In this document: positions 32,217 to 45,575 of the stretch, piece by piece | Numbering within the stretch: the first letter of the stretch is position 1 | Layout of the letters: every line of letters starts with the position of its first letter | Assembly (NCBI GenBank): GCA_903813345.2 | Contig: CAIIXF020000809.1 | Coordinates: forward strand, 1-64,000 | Length of the DNA: 64,000 bases | DNA from: Owenia fusiformis | Taxonomy: Eukaryota; Annelida; Polychaeta; Sabellida; Oweniidae | Direction: 5' to 3' | Position numbers and translations under genes: made by a program | The notes under the pieces: generated by a model | What the model was told of the DNA's origin: nothing | Databases searched by the model: none | The model's input: the letters and a program-made list of their open reading frames with translations, nothing else

Positions 32217-32465
32217 TTAACTGCAGTGCCAGTTTCTACTGCCCCCAAGGTGAGATTACTGAGAACCCTCAGACATGCCCCATAGGCTACTACTGTCCTG
32301 AGGGCACATATGACTCATTCATCTACGACAGTGACGGATACCAAGGCAACATTGGTCAGAGTGAGTGAAAGTTATGTCCTGCAGGTTACTATTGTGATAA
32401 CAGTAATGGTGCTGTTGTGATTAATGAAACAGTGACATGTCCAGCTGGATACCACTGTTCCCCTG
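32217..32465 (+). CDS. Exon I, full length, with one TGA or a 24-nt mini-intron
   Basis: 249 bases, phase 1-1, acceptor TACTTACAG, donor GTGAGT. It reads NCSASFYCPQGEITENPQ, CPIGYYCPEGTYDSF, DSDGYQGNIGQ, then GTGAGTGAAAG...CTGCAG (32361-32384), then YYCDNSNGAVVINETVTCPA and GYHCSPG. Read through, the 24 bases hold a TGA. If they are spliced out, the frame stays open (phase 1 on both sides). Copy 3 is the same; copy 1 has lost this part. Confidence 0.65.
32361..32384 (+). other. Candidate 24-nt intron or intron remnant
   Basis: Begins GTGAGT, ends CCTGCAG, contains the only stop of exon I, and its removal joins two clean cysteine modules in phase 1. It is far shorter than ordinary animal introns, so a remnant left after internal deletion is the more cautious reading. 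The identical 24 bases occur in copy 3 at 54644-54667. Confidence 0.4.
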
Positions 32466-33189
32466 GTGAGTGAGAACTTAGCTTGCATAATCAAGTCTCA
32501 ACTAAATAATTGTTAAAATAGCATTTCTATTAGAGAGGTTTCGCACGTTTTTACTTAATTCACCAGATTTAGGCATAGCAGTTCGATCGGAATGAGATTG
32601 GGTTGCAGATGCGTTTTAGCTAATATCCTTTATGTGAAACCTCCCCAATAATTTAAGAACTTTACTTATTTTTAAAATAACTGATGATTCAAATCTTTAT
32701 ATTACATAAGGTGTCAAGCTACTGTCATTTTATGATGAAAAACTAAGTAAAAAGCATGCCATACTTCTAATCAAAACACAAAGAAGCAAAAATTACTATG
32801 CACCACCTATATCTACCTATATCTACATATCGTCCTATTATTTCCACATTGTTACAATTGCATTTTCGCTGATATTGAGAAATCAGAGGTTGAAATATAG
32901 GTCTTCATAACTTTTGAGTTGTAATTTTTGAAACCTATTTTTGGTATAGGTAATCATGTGTATATCTAGGCCTTGCAGAGCAAAAATCACTGATTAACAT
33001 TTAAAACACATCTTTTTTATGGTTTCTTGTTTTTGAAATATCAAAATAACCCTGTAAACTGAATTTTTATTCCCTTCCATTTTGTAATTGTATATTTATA
33101 TCGTATATTTACCATTATTCTGCCCATCTAATTATAAAGAAAATGACTTGTGTTCCATTTTGACTGATAAGGTACTGGATGTTAATTAT
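32466..33189. other. Intron, no gene recognised
   Basis: Intron after exon I, including the about 350 bases that copy 1 lost together with the exon end. No element ends seen. Confidence 0.5.
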
Positions 33190-34300
33190 GTGAAAAATAT
33201 CATTATCCCATTGAACGAAGTTCCGAGGGATATAGGGAACCTGTATGTCCATCCGTCCGTCCGTATGTACGTCTGTCCGTCCATCCCTTTGTCTGGGCAA
33301 TAACTCATATACTGTTGGCCCGATTTTGTTCATATTTTGTACACATATACCCTATGGGGATAGAAGTTATTCTCGAAAGCCAATTTTCAAAATGGGCGCT
33401 CATAAAAAATGGCAGCCATTTTAGTGCCAATTTTACAGTAATTTATGTTCAATATGTAAAACTGTAATAGCAATATGTTTTAAATAAAAAAAAACTATAA
33501 AAGACATTATAAAGCTAGAAATGTAGATATTAAAGAAGCACATGGCACCCATCTTGAAAAATGGTGGCCTTTACTCGTTATTTTATGATTTTTGCTGTAA
33601 CTCAAAAAGTGGTGGAGTGATTTTGTTCATATTTGGTATGTGAATACTATAAGCATGGCACACTGTTTAGTGACACTTTTGGTAGAAGGTGGCCATTTTG
33701 GAAAATTGTGGTCATTTTGAAAAATGAAAAATGGCTGCCATTTTAACATGTTTTACTATAACTCGAAAAGTAGTGGAGCGATTTTGTTCATATTTGTTAT
33801 TATGTGAATACTATAAGCATGGCACACAGTCTAATGACACTTTTGGTAGAAGGTGGCCATTTTGAAAAATGGCTGCCATTTTAACATATTTCATACTATA
33901 ACTCGAAAAGTAGTGAAGCGATTTTGTTCATTTTTGGTGTGTGAATACTATAAGCATGGCACACTGTCTAATGACACTTTTGGTAGAAGGTGGCCATTTT
34001 GAAAAATGGCTGCCATTTTAACGTATTTTACTATAACTCGAAAAGTAGTGAAGCAATTTTGTTCATATTTGGGATGTGAATACTGTAAGCATTGCACACT
34101 GTCTAATGACACTTTTGGTAGAAGGCAGCCATTTTGAAAAATGGCCACCATTTTAACTTATTTTACTATAATTCGAAAATTAGTGGAGCGATTTTGTTCA
34201 TATTTGGTATGTAAGTACTATAAGCATGGCACACTGTCTAATGTCACTTTTGGTAGAAGGTGGCCATTTTGAAAAATGGCTGCCATTTTTGCTATATACT
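33190..34300 (+). repeat. Minisatellite-carrying element (copy 2)
   Basis: Same element as 14270-15360, with a slightly longer GTCC/GTAC microsatellite (33247-33290) and about five tandem units containing AAAATGGCTGCCATTTT. Confidence 0.75.
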
Positions 34301-35103
34301 TTGTTAGTAGATATGCCAGCCATGGCTGTTTGATGGGATTTGCTACGCTTTGGCGTTGCTGTTGTCTAGTTTCTCATTGGTTTTGAAAATGATAGGGTCT
34401 AGTTTTTCAGCATCTGCGAATTTTTGCCATTTATACCCCCTGGCTACTTTTATGAAGGGGTACCATGATAATCATCAATAATTTCTGTTATATACCTTCA
34501 ACCGCATTCATATTTTGTTGCTATAACAAGTTTGTCAAGTGGCTGCCGTAACAACACAACTTAAGTGTGAAAAATTGTAAATGTTTTGGATAAATACACC
34601 AGATCTTTAAAAGGTACATGACAAAGGTAAAAAGGCTATAACAGGGTAATTGATTAAATTCACAGAATGAACATTTTTTGTTACAAATAATGTCAAATCT
34701 GCTTTATTTTGTTTGTACTGCAGGCATGATGTCATGATTTATGATCTCCTTTGTTAATTACCTACAAAGTATAATAGTAGGAGATCCTCCCATTATTTCC
34801 ACATTGTTATAACTATTTGTTATAACTATTAGTCACATGATCAAAATTATGTGCCTGATTGGCTATGACAAGTTGGCATTAAATTTTTTTCCTCATTTTG
34901 TACTTATAACAATGTGGCACTGGATATCTCCAAAAGAAGATGAGATCCATTAAAATGGACCTCAGAAATGAATTCCTTGTGAAAAATTGGGAAACATGGT
35001 ATACTTATCTCAAAACCTGTAAAAAGTGAGTTATAACAATGTTGAAATAAAGGGACGATATATATATGACAAGACCTCAACCAACCCATCATGTATTTTA
35101 AGT

Positions 35104-35333
35104 ATGAAAAAATCTGACAAATGGCCCTGTCCTTTTGGCACATTTGGAAATGACACAGGATACAACAATACAGCTGTAGCTCCACCTGTACCCTATGTCT
35201 CGGGGGAATGTACTGTTGGATTGTAAGGCAGACATGGTCTTCAGGATATTGCCAGGCTTGATATTTCTCCCATTGTTAGTCAGAGATCACTTCACCTTAA
35301 ACAAAACCACTGATGCTAACATTTGTCTAGAAG
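35104..35333 (+). pseudogene. Exon J, degenerate (copy 2)
   Basis: WPCPFGTFGNDTGYNNTAVA, then a stop after ECTVGL because of one more G than copy 1. GTAAAG donor intact. Confidence 0.45.
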
Positions 35334-36275
35334 GTAAAGATGATCGAAATAAATTCTAAAAAATGTAGATATTGATTCTTGAATTCTATCATTACTGAAT
35401 GAGATGTGAATTTGAAATGTATTGGGTAAAGGTTAGATTAGGTTCAGGGTGAAAGTTGATCACCAATGAGCAAACATGGTCTTCACAAAAACTGAACCAA
35501 TTAACCCATTCTGGATTCTGGCAATCTGCAATCTACCAGTTTGACAGGAACAACTGGTTTATTATGAGTGATACCCTGAATGAAACATCAACCACTTTAC
35601 TTGGCATTTAAAGTACCTTTGCTTGATACTTTTGTTAAATGTAATAACCTATGTCCACTACTGGATGATATATTTGTTAAATGATCGGTCCATGGAAAGA
35701 GTAAAAAGCATGCCTTATATATTGATAACTCCTTACATTAAGGCTCTTAGGGTTTGGAAGGCACAGACAGTCCTAGTCCCTGAAGTAGAAGGGTATTAGT
35801 TGTGCAATGACATCATGCTCCCAATTAGTGTTTTGTTCCTAAAACTTTAAGTTGGGATTGGTAGTGAGACCCATGACTTGAGTTATAGCAGATTTATTAT
35901 TATTTCCTCAAGTCTACTCAGATTTTCTTGTTCTCATCACAGAATAGGTCAATCAATTTAACTCAGTTACAACATTTATAACATTTTTTTTACTGTAAAT
36001 GGGTCTGTGATTGATCATGTGTAAAATTTTATATTAAAATGAACAAGTGCTTTTAGATCATAAAAATGAAACAAGGTAAACCATAAAATCTTCGTAATTA
36101 TTTCCATAAAATGGTTAATTCTAATATTGAGGTTTTATATTCCATATACATGTGTACCTTATACATGTGGAAACTGGACATCACATTTCAAGTCAGAAAT
36201 TGATGCAAAATTGATCCGATGTGTATGTTTGGTAATTCTGCAAGATGTCTTACTTCTGAATATTTTTTCTCCAAG

Positions 36276-36557
36276 CTATTACTGTGTACTCAAATCATCA
36301 ACAGCTACACCCACTGACAACACAACAGGTGTAGAATGTCCCCTGGAGCATTACTGTCTTGAGGGATCCTCAAGTCCCACTCCCTGTCCCCCAGGCTACT
36401 TCCTTGATGCAACTCAACAAGATGAACCAAGAGATTGTGAACTATGTACTGGAGGCATGTATTCTACTGGAATGGGGGATGAGACACCTGCTGCAAATTG
36501 TGACAATGGCTACTATTGTCCAGCGGGCCAGAATAATTCTGCTCCATATGAACTCAG
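36276..36557 (+). CDS. Exon K, clean (copy 2)
   Basis: Open over 282 bases with the same splice sites as copy 1; HYCLEG replaces HYCPEG. Confidence 0.8.
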
Positions 36558-36922
36558 GTGAGTGAAGAAATATCCTTAATTTCGTCCCTTTTTCACAAAA
36601 TATCCACCAACATATATTGTTCCTTAAAAATATAAAGGGGGCGCAAAGTATGACACAGGACAATGAAAAAACCCAGTGTCTCTAACTGATTTTCTTTTGA
36701 AATTGATTCTTGAAGACAAACTGTTGTTATGTTTCTTCCAAGCACAATTTAACACTGATTTTAGTCACGTGCTTTGTTATACATACTGTACTGTACTTGA
36801 TTTTGAATTTTAATCCTACATGTATTTACTTTCAATTATACTTCTGTACTTTGTCTTGTAAAATAATGTGTATCTTCATTTAAATATGAGTGGTAAAATA
36901 CAATACACAACTGTAATTCCAG

Positions 36923-37076
36923 ATATCCAATTGGCCACTACTATCCCTCAAGCACTGAGGCCCCAATACATTGTGAGAATGGGACTTACCAGGATCAGGA
37001 GACCCAACGGACATGCCCAGCTGGCTATTTAACAATGAATTCCTTGCCCTATTGGAACATTCTAACAACCGCACGG
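36923..37076 (+). pseudogene. Exon L, 1-bp insertion (copy 2)
   Basis: Same 154-base length and extra T as copy 1. Confidence 0.6.
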
Positions 37077-37325
37077 GTAAGTGTTTTGAATATGTCAAAA
37101 TATTTCTAGTATCTTGATGATCTTCCAGATTAGCTTGTCACACAAGATTTCTATTGAGTATTTTGTCTCTAGTAATTGTATTACATGAATATTTAGGCTG
37201 CAATTGGAAATACTTAACCGGGCCATTCATTCATTTTCTGCTATTTGGAGATTCTGATATTACTGATATTTATCACATATTTCCAGATTTTAGATCCAGT
37301 TTACTAAATTCTGTTTGCCTTGTAG

Positions 37326-37456
37326 GACTCTCTGATAACAGCCAATATAGTCCCTGTCCAGGTGGCTTTTACTGCCCTACTCTTGGTATGGTCACTCCAG
37401 CACTGCTGCAGTCTACTTCTGTAAGAACCTAGCTGAGACTGCCTCACCAAATCAAG
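37326..37456 (+). pseudogene. Exon M, frameshift (copy 2)
   Basis: Same lesion as copies 1 and 3 after GMVTP. The SINE-like fragment follows at about 37494-37624. Confidence 0.6.
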
Positions 37457-37681
37457 GTATGCATTAGCATTGATTTTAAGTTTGAGTTTTTTGTTGACAC
37501 CCGGAAAGTGAGGTGTCATGGGTTCAATCCCAACTAGGGAGGACTGAATTTTTCACATCGGCCCTTAGTGCAGTATTTAATTCTGTGTTTTAATTAGCTA
37601 ATATAGTAATATGAATTAAAGAAATATGTTTTACTTAATGAATCCATTTTTCATGTTAATTTTGACACATGTCATCTACAG

Positions 37682-37864
37682 GTACTAATGCCAATATCAA
37701 TGATGTGGGTCATTACTGTATAGAGGGCACCACTGACCCTGCCCTGTGCCCCAAGGGAACTTACAACAATGAAACAGGTCTAGAGGCTGAGAGTGACGGA
37801 GTACAATGCTGGTAGTTATTGTGATCAAGTGGCACTGCTACAACGCACTGGACTGCTCTGAAGA
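37682..37864 (+). pseudogene. Exon N (copy 2), no early stop but frameshifted
   Basis: GHYCIEGTTDPALCPKGTY is open here (GAG kept), then AGSYCDQVALLQRTGL is in a second frame. It shows that the TAG of copy 1 is a later change. Confidence 0.6.
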
Positions 37865-37947
37865 GTATGTTTAATTTACATCATGCAGTTTATTAAGTTA
37901 CTTAATGGTAAATCTGAAAATGTTATTTTCAAAACAACCTTACAGTA

Positions 37948-38364
37948 CATTGGCGTCGGAAGGGGGAGGGTGTGGGGGGCGACTGCCCTAGATTTGAAAT
38001 TGAGCCTAGAAGTGCCTAGAGCTAATAAAAGTCAAAGTGTAAAATAATAATGACAGAAATTATACTATGTCATTATCTAGTCTACATCAAGCATAGATCT
38101 CATTTCTCATATTATATGGAATTCTAATATACTATGTATAGTTTCTCAGGAACCCATACAGTATGTAAATACTTTGAAGAATGAGTGCAAAATGTTTATT
38201 TTATTTTAGTAAAAGTCAAGTTAAGTTTTCTAAAAACACATTTTTCTTGTTTATGGGTTATATACCCTGGATCTCCCAGATTGTGCTGTGTGGCACGCTT
38301 CACGCATGACTCATCCATACCCAAAAGTCGCCCCCTCCCTTGGCAAATCCTTCTGACACCCCTG
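37948..38364. mobile_element. CAKKGGCGTC-end MITE (copy 2)
   Basis: Same position and ends as 19004-19420; one change near the right end (GACACCCCTG). Confidence 0.6.
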
Positions 38365-38615
38365 TAGTATAATCCTCTAAAGTTTGCCAATTTTTTGGTG
38401 TTGAAAAAGTTATAAAATAAACTAATTTTAACTAAGAATTTGTCTTTGATTTATGAAGTCTTAAGTCCTTTTCAATTTATGATGTAAATATCCAGTAAAT
38501 GTTGATAGTTCTGCATATTGTTTTGAATTTTTTTCATTCATGTTCAAAGATTTAAACCATTCTAAATCCCAATGAAATACTGTTTGTTATAAAATGCCAT
38601 ATGTATTAATTGTAG

Positions 38616-38797
38616 GTACTACTGTGAGACAGCATCAGAGAATGCTACCTCCATTGTATGCCCTGTGGAGCACAAATGCGTAAAAGGATCCAATGAACCA
38701 GAGGCATGCCCTGCAGAAACCTATAGTAATAGTGTAGGCTACCCAAATGTAACTATGTGTAGACCATGTGATGCTGGAATGTACTACAGTGAAACAG
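38616..38797 (+). CDS. Exon O, clean (copy 2)
   Basis: Open as in copy 1; the first base after the acceptor is G instead of A. A 91-bp tandem duplication follows at about 38873-39056. Confidence 0.75.
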
Positions 38798-39093
38798 GTT
38801 ACAATGTATACTTAATTTCTCAAATTGACACCAGTCATTAAATGTCATCCTAAATTACTGATATATATATTTAAGAAAGACCCTTTTTGTCAAAATGATA
38901 TGCCATCCTGAATTATTTGTACAGTCATTTGTATGAGAAATATTTATACTTATATGTATATTTAAGAAAGACCCTTTTTGTCAAAATGATATGTCATCCT
39001 GAATTATTTGTACAGTCATTTGTATTAGAAATATATAGAAATACATAAATAAGATAAAAAAATACTCTTAAATTGTTATTTCATAAATTTCAG

Positions 39094-39308
39094 GAATGTC
39101 AGCACCAACTGGAAAGTATGACACTTGATTTTATTGCCCTGGTGAGAATTCAGTGGTGACCCCTGTTACAATACTCTCTGTACTTGATTGTCCACAAAGG
39201 ACCCCCAGCCCAGTGCCATATGATCTTGAGGCACCTATATAAATCTCACTCAGGCATCTGTATGTCTTGAATGCCCTGTTGGTTTCTACTGTGAGGAGGT
39301 TGTTGCAG
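39094..39308 (+). pseudogene. Exon P, stops and frameshift (copy 2)
   Basis: Same TGA after KYDT and same later TAA as copy 1; one residue differs (LEAP for LKAP). Confidence 0.6.
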
Positions 39309-39650
39309 GTAATGATGACTGCATTTAAATTCATCCTATGTTTTACAATGAATTTTATGTGACACATTGACACAACGAAAATAAAAGTGGTGATATATTA
39401 TTAGATATTTATAGAATTCATTTATTCAATATTTTTGATGTAGTGAATGTGATTTTTGAGTTGGCTATTAGGTGTAATAAGCCTGATTTTGATGAATGTA
39501 GTTTTGCAGTAATTGCCAAACTGAATAATGATGAATTTATGAAATAGTGGTATATTAAAAATAAAGGTGGGCTACTTATGTAGTAATTAGAATTTAGATA
39601 ATTGAGGTTAAACATCAAATTATTATTGTACCTGTTCTTATATATTCTAG

Positions 39651-39781
39651 GAACCTGTTTCACAGTCAGACCTGAGTATGTCAGCTTTGGTTACATTGCT
39701 CAGGGGATATTTGACTTTGGCTGTAATGATGCTCTTACACATTTACTTTACCATGTCTGGCTCCTGCCATTGAGGGGATGA
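39651..39781 (+). CDS. Exon Q, possible terminal exon (copy 2)
   Basis: Same frame and TGA as 20707-20837, with one residue changed (IAQGIFD). Confidence 0.45.
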
Positions 39782-40414
39782 GGATTGGACGAGGGCCTTC
39801 TAGAGTACTGCAAAACATCACCCAGGTTAGCTATAATATTCCCTACTACAGTACCAGTATAAATCAGTTTTCTATAGAAACATGTGATGAAGAAACTCGA
39901 TTGAAGCGCCTTCTCTATGAATCCCTTTTTCCTCCTACAAATGAAAAAGCTATAAAGAATCACCCATTGTTGGGGATATAAAGTACACAGTTGTGTTCTT
40001 CTAATGCCTCGTCTTACTTTGATTTTAGTATTTCCCTAGCACTTTTGTAACCAATGTTTTCACTTTTGTAACTTTTTCCAGGTTTGTGACCTTTATCTTG
40101 GTACTCCAGCCACAGAATAACAGATACACAGATACACAATTCATGGACAATCATTGACAATTTATATGTCTACTGCTGATGCTTAGTCACTGTAGAGAAA
40201 ATGTTCCATAAAGTAGAAGTTGAACTACATATACTTGGTAGAGTGCCTATATTTGTTAATAGCACAGTTTTATTTAAAAACTGACAATATATATATAATA
40301 GGAGAACATATATTGAATTATATTAATGTATGAGACTCATGAAGCAACTTACTCAAGTTAGCATAATTTAGGTATTGAGTTTCATTCTTTTATCTTTTGG
40401 AATCAAAATGTACC

Positions 40415-41815
40415 ATACTGTTAATCAAGTTACTGTATGTGTACCGTGAAAAGATCAAGCTTGGATATTTGGTCCAACAATTAAGTTTATGTGAATTTAC
40501 AAATGGTTTGTTGCTTGATAAGATTTGGATATTTGATCCTTACATATGATCAACATTGACCATCTGTCATTCACTTCTTAATGTTCCTTCTCAAAGATAA
40601 AAGGGTCATCATAGTAATGGTGATAGTATGTGACATAATAGCCACATTTGCTATGGCAGTCATGCAATCTACTATTATTAGTAAACTCATAGACATGCTG
40701 TACACCTTGAGGCAATCATAATTTCTATGATTGCTGTAGAGACGATCAAAGACTTCCTGTACATCGTCTCTAGTACTTTTCTTTATTGGGATAAGCTGCT
40801 TTGCAACCTTGAAGCAACGGTAGATTTTCTATAGTTGCTGAAGGTGTTTCTCAATGTCGAGAAGTACACTTGAGGCATGAACATTCTACTTGAAGTTAAA
40901 CTCTGGTAGACTGCCTCAAAGTTTTCAATACCACATATATGTGATATTATGATACATATATGGTATAAGGGAGCCAAATGAAGAAACTGGTGTAAGTCCT
41001 TCTCTTGCATCTCTCACTGGAGTAAGTCTCTAAATATGTGTATATATGATTATATTATTATAAACAAGCATACAGACAGAGAGAGAGAAACAAGAGGTGA
41101 GAGAATTATTCCAGTTGTATATTAATGTGTGGACTTATGAAAGCAACTCTAGCAAGTCTCTCTCATTTTCTTTGTAAATGTACATCTCATCCCTAGCTTG
41201 AATAATTATCTCCTATATATATATATATATGAGATAATTGAATATATAAATATTATATTGAATTTCATATTATATATATATACAGAGAGAGAGAGTTGTG
41301 GGAGGGGAGCGACTTACCCCAGTTAATATCATTCAGTTATTGAGTTAACTAATTTAATATTTTAGGAACAAAATTTTAACTTAGGCCTAAGTCAAATGAA
41401 GTTGAAGTATAAAAATTGACTGATAATTACATGTAGCCCTTTAATTTTGTAAATGCCATGCCATTAATCAAGTTACTGTATGTGTACTGTGTTGAGATTA
41501 AGCTTGGATATTTGGTCCAACAATGTTTTTATTCATTTCAATTTATGTGAATTTACATATGGTTTTACATATGGTTTGTTGACTGATAAGATTTTGATAT
41601 TTGATCCTTACATATGATCAACATGGACAATCTGTCAGTCACTTTTTAACATTCCTTATCAGAGAAAAAAACAGAGTCATCATTGTAATGGTGAAGATAT
41701 GTGACATAATATTCATATTTGCTATTGCGGTCATGCAGTCTACTACTATTTGGAAACTCATAGACAGCTGTAAACCTTGAGACAATCATATATAATTTCT
41801 ATGATTGCTATAGAG
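40415..41815 (+). repeat. Dispersed direct duplication (copy 2, uninterrupted)
   Basis: Same two homologous stretches as 21471-23135. The second keeps the intact CCTTACATATG site into which the copy-1 MITE inserted. Between them, 41213-41285 is a longer AT-rich, partly palindromic microsatellite than in copy 1. Confidence 0.65.
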
Positions 41816-41917
41816 ACGTTCATAGGCTACGTTAGTCATGGCATTGGTATTTTTTCTTGATTGGAATTCCCATCTTGCACCTCAATTTTATTTTATAATA
41901 TTTCTCACCTGTCAAAT

Positions 41918-43150
41918 CCCGATTTAAATTAGGAGAAATCCCGATTTTTTGTAAAATATCCCGATTTTAAGAAAATATTCCAACTTTTCGCATGTAATCC
42001 CGATTTTTTCCATAAAATATCCTGATTTTGTGTTCAAAACTCCCGATTTGTTAACGAGACATCCCGATTTTTCACTTGAAACTCCCGATCTTTAAATGGT
42101 ACCCTCCCGATTTTCGTTCAAAACTTCTGATTTGTCAATGAGATGCTCTCTCAGAAAATGAAATTATACGACAGGTTTTGTGATAAAACAAAATACAGTA
42201 GCTAACTACACATACAAAATACACTGGTAAAGCTCTTTCTTCTTCTTTTAACTACAGTATTCTAGACCAGAAATAAATCGAACGTTTTGGGACTGAAAAA
42301 TTCCGACCAATTGAAACGAATATTGGAATATTGAAAACAAATATGCAAAAGCATTTTTGTGATGAAACGAAATACCCTACTACACATACCGTTTGCTTAT
42401 TTAATCTTCTTTAAACTATCGAAACCAGAATTTAATTTAATCGATCATTCTGACACTGAGATATTCAATACAACGTACTGAACGCATAGTTACGTTTTTA
42501 TTGACAGTATTCCATGCTTTATCACAAATATAATTGATTGTGTGAGTACTAGATGTAGATTAGATAATTATTTCTGATATTTGACTATTGCGAGTAATGT
42601 GCTGTGAGGTCCAAATGAATAATACGGAAACCATGATTAAAGTTTGGTTAAATTACAGGGTCATAACTAATAATAAGTTTTGAGGGTTTATTCACATTAA
42701 TTTATTATGATGTGTTGCTTGGTTTAATGCAGATGATATCTCATGAATATATATTAATTCACAAAGATAGTAAACGGCCCAAATGCAATTCGAAAACGTA
42801 TTTATCAATTTACCTCTGTTAACCACGATTTCCTCCCGATTTTTATTGTAAACTCCCGATTTTCTCCCGATTATTCTCATCAATTCTGATTTTCTCCCGA
42901 TTATTTTTGTAAACCCCAAATTCCTCCCGATTTTCATTGTAAACTCCCGATTTCTCCCGATTACCCTTATCAATCCCAATTTTCTCCCGATTACTTTACC
43001 CTGATTGCTTCCCGATTTTCTTTGTAAACTCCCGATTATCCTTAACAATCCCGATTTTTTATAGAAATACAGATTTTCTCTCGATTTTTCTTAAAAAACA
43101 CCGATTTAAGCCCGACTTTTCTTCAAAAATCCAGATTTTTATTTATTTTA
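41918..43150 (+). repeat. CCCGATTTT minisatellite (copy 2)
   Basis: Two clusters in the same arrangement as copy 1, almost base for base. Confidence 0.75.
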
Positions 43151-44935
43151 CTTGACAGGTATGATATTCATGACAGTTTTGCTTTATAGTTTTGTGATTT
43201 AATAATCCAACCTAAAGAACATGTTTAAGCATATTAAAATGCATTATCCTTGTTTGAATTCCTCTAAAGCTCACAAGAGTAATCTTATTTTTGTCAACTG
43301 AATCAGTTACGATATTTCAGAAATTGATGATTATTAAATATATATATCGTATAATGTATTGTGTAATGTTATTAAAGGACACATCTCGGTTTGGAGAACA
43401 GTCTCCTGAGCTAATATTTTTATGAAAAATATAGAAATATATCCCGAAGCAGGGATAACGGTGCAGTAGACCGATTCAATAAAATATTTTATTTTTTTAT
43501 GAAAAATCTAGGAATATCACCCAAATTAAATGATGACTGTTCAAAAAAATTCAAATCTATATTACATAAAGAAATTAAATTTGTCCAAAGCAGTGGTAAT
43601 GCTCACTTAAAGTGGTGAATTTCGTTTTCCAATTTGAGAATTGTCCTTTATAAAATGTATTGAATTGTCTGTTTTGTGAATATGATGCTCAAACCTTCAT
43701 CTATATTACTAAATGAAGGTTTGGGGATACACATTACAGACATTATCCAATTAATGATAATGCCTCTGTCATTCATTTATCTTTGAGAACGTCTTTGATT
43801 TTTGAATAATGATGTTCAAACTTTAATTTTATTACTTAAATGAAAGTATGGGCATACATATTACAATATTACATATGTAACCTAATTCATACATAATGTG
43901 CATTCTAGCATTACCCTTTTGTACAATGTTGTGAGAATTGTGTTGTTCAAACCTTCAACATTATTATTACTTAAATGAAGGTGTGAGCATACGCATTACA
44001 GAAATTATCCATTCATGGTGTTGATTCTTTTTATTTGTAAATATGTATCTGATTGTGTTTCGAGAAAGGGGAAAATCAAATTATTCACATTATTGAATCA
44101 CTCGAGTACATATGATCTGACCATTAACCTTACAAGCATGAAACAATTTATTTTATGATTTCCTTTATTGGTACAGATTGATTTTTCGTCTTATTAAAAA
44201 TTTTCAAAATTTCAACGTAAGGGGCGTGTCAGAGGTAGTTTGGGGAGATTGTTCTTGGTCTTACTTCACCAATTCATTTATGTAAAAATACAGTCCTTCA
44301 AAAATAAGCTTCCAGAGGCCCATATATAGATTTTGCCATAGATCTAAGTAGTGTATCGCTCTTTCTACATTCTGCAACTGCTGTTTATCTATCAGAGAGG
44401 TATTCTCCAAAGACAAAAATTGATCTTGTGCTCGAGGAAGTAATATTGGAAACGAAACTCAATACAAATGCAACCATCAACAAAACACTCAAAGTTGATG
44501 ATTATTAAAAGATATGAAGTACTGTAAACATCGATGACAATGTTCCAATACTAAAGCTCCGATTGCATAGTTAATCTCATGCTATACTAGTAATCTATTT
44601 CAAATAAACATAGTAACTGTATCTAGTTGTAGATAATTGTGGTCAGTTATGAAAAGTAGATGATTGTAGATATAGTACCACAATGTGTATCTACAGGGTT
44701 AAAGTTTACATGTAGCTACCACTGAAATGATAGTTTAATTCAGATATAAAATAATAACTTTGTATGCAAATCACATGTACATTCCTGTTGTTTGACTACT
44801 TCACATGATACTTTATATGATATAATATTATCATTTTGTGAATAATCTATAAGGAAATAAAAGAAATAATACAATATTATGCTCTTGTCTAGCTATTTTC
44901 TATAAACATGTTAAATATTTATGCACTAACGTTTG
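43151..44935. other. 3' flank, no gene recognised
   Basis: AT-rich DNA with the three-unit 131-bp repeat at about 43670-44025; otherwise as copy 1. Confidence 0.45.
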
Positions 44936-45435
44936 CAATGCATTAGGAATGAGCATTTTTGCTATAATTTGCAAATAAAAAAAATTATCCACAAAATAGC
45001 AATGATGCAAATGGAATGCTTCTGTCCCAAATGAATTTGTAATTCAATAGTTTTTTTTCTACAGGTGATTTAGTTTTTAAAGCGAGAAAACAAAATTCCA
45101 ATGAGAATTTAACATGGCACAATTTATTCAATTTTTCCGTCTGAAAATATTTCAGTGGGTGATTACCTATATACAGGGTGGTCAAAAATGGAAACCCTTA
45201 CACCATTTTCCTCATATACATACTTACTCCCTGATTTGCATATTTTTGATTTTAGTTTACATCATGTTAAATTTTCATTGGAATTATATTTTCTAGCTTT
45301 AACAATTAGATCAACTGAAAATTGAATCCCAAATTCATTTGGGACAGAGGCATTCCATTTGCAACATATTGCTGTTTTGTGGTTAATAATTTCTTATTGC
45401 AAACTATAGCAAACATGCTCATTTCTAATTCATTG
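44936..45435. mobile_element. Foldback element (copy 2)
   Basis: Same arms as 26256-26760; loop reads ATACAGGGTGGTCAAAAATG. The contig ends 140 bases further on. Confidence 0.7.
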
Positions 45436-45575
45436 ACATAGACTTTAGTACCAAATGCAGAGGACCAAAAGTTGTAACAGAATCCCCAAAAAACAAGAAA
45501 ATGGCAACTCCTGGAGTAACTAATCCAAAAGAACGGAATTTCTATTCTCTACGATCAGACAGACTCACCCCATGC

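Larger units (their letters stand above)
30576..39781 (+). pseudogene. Copy 2 of the GCC2/GCC3 repeat gene, 5'-truncated by the gap
   Basis: Blocks E (part) to Q of copy 1, same order and splice sites. It shares with copy 1 the exon G 2-bp deletion, the exon H 16-bp deletion and the exon L extra base, and with all copies the stops in H and I and the frameshift in M. Unlike copy 1 it keeps GAG in exon N and the full exon I. Confidence 0.75.
30576..45575 (+). other. Copy 2: near-identical duplicate of 11815-26900
   Basis: This contig of exactly 15,000 bases aligns in the same direction with copy 1, offset 18761 at the start. It lacks the TTAA MITE and the 308-bp MITE of copy 1, has about 534 bases that copy 1 lost (exon I), and differs at an AT palindrome near 41213. 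Single-base differences are sparse. The relation suggests alternative haplotypes or a very recent duplication. Confidence 0.9.
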
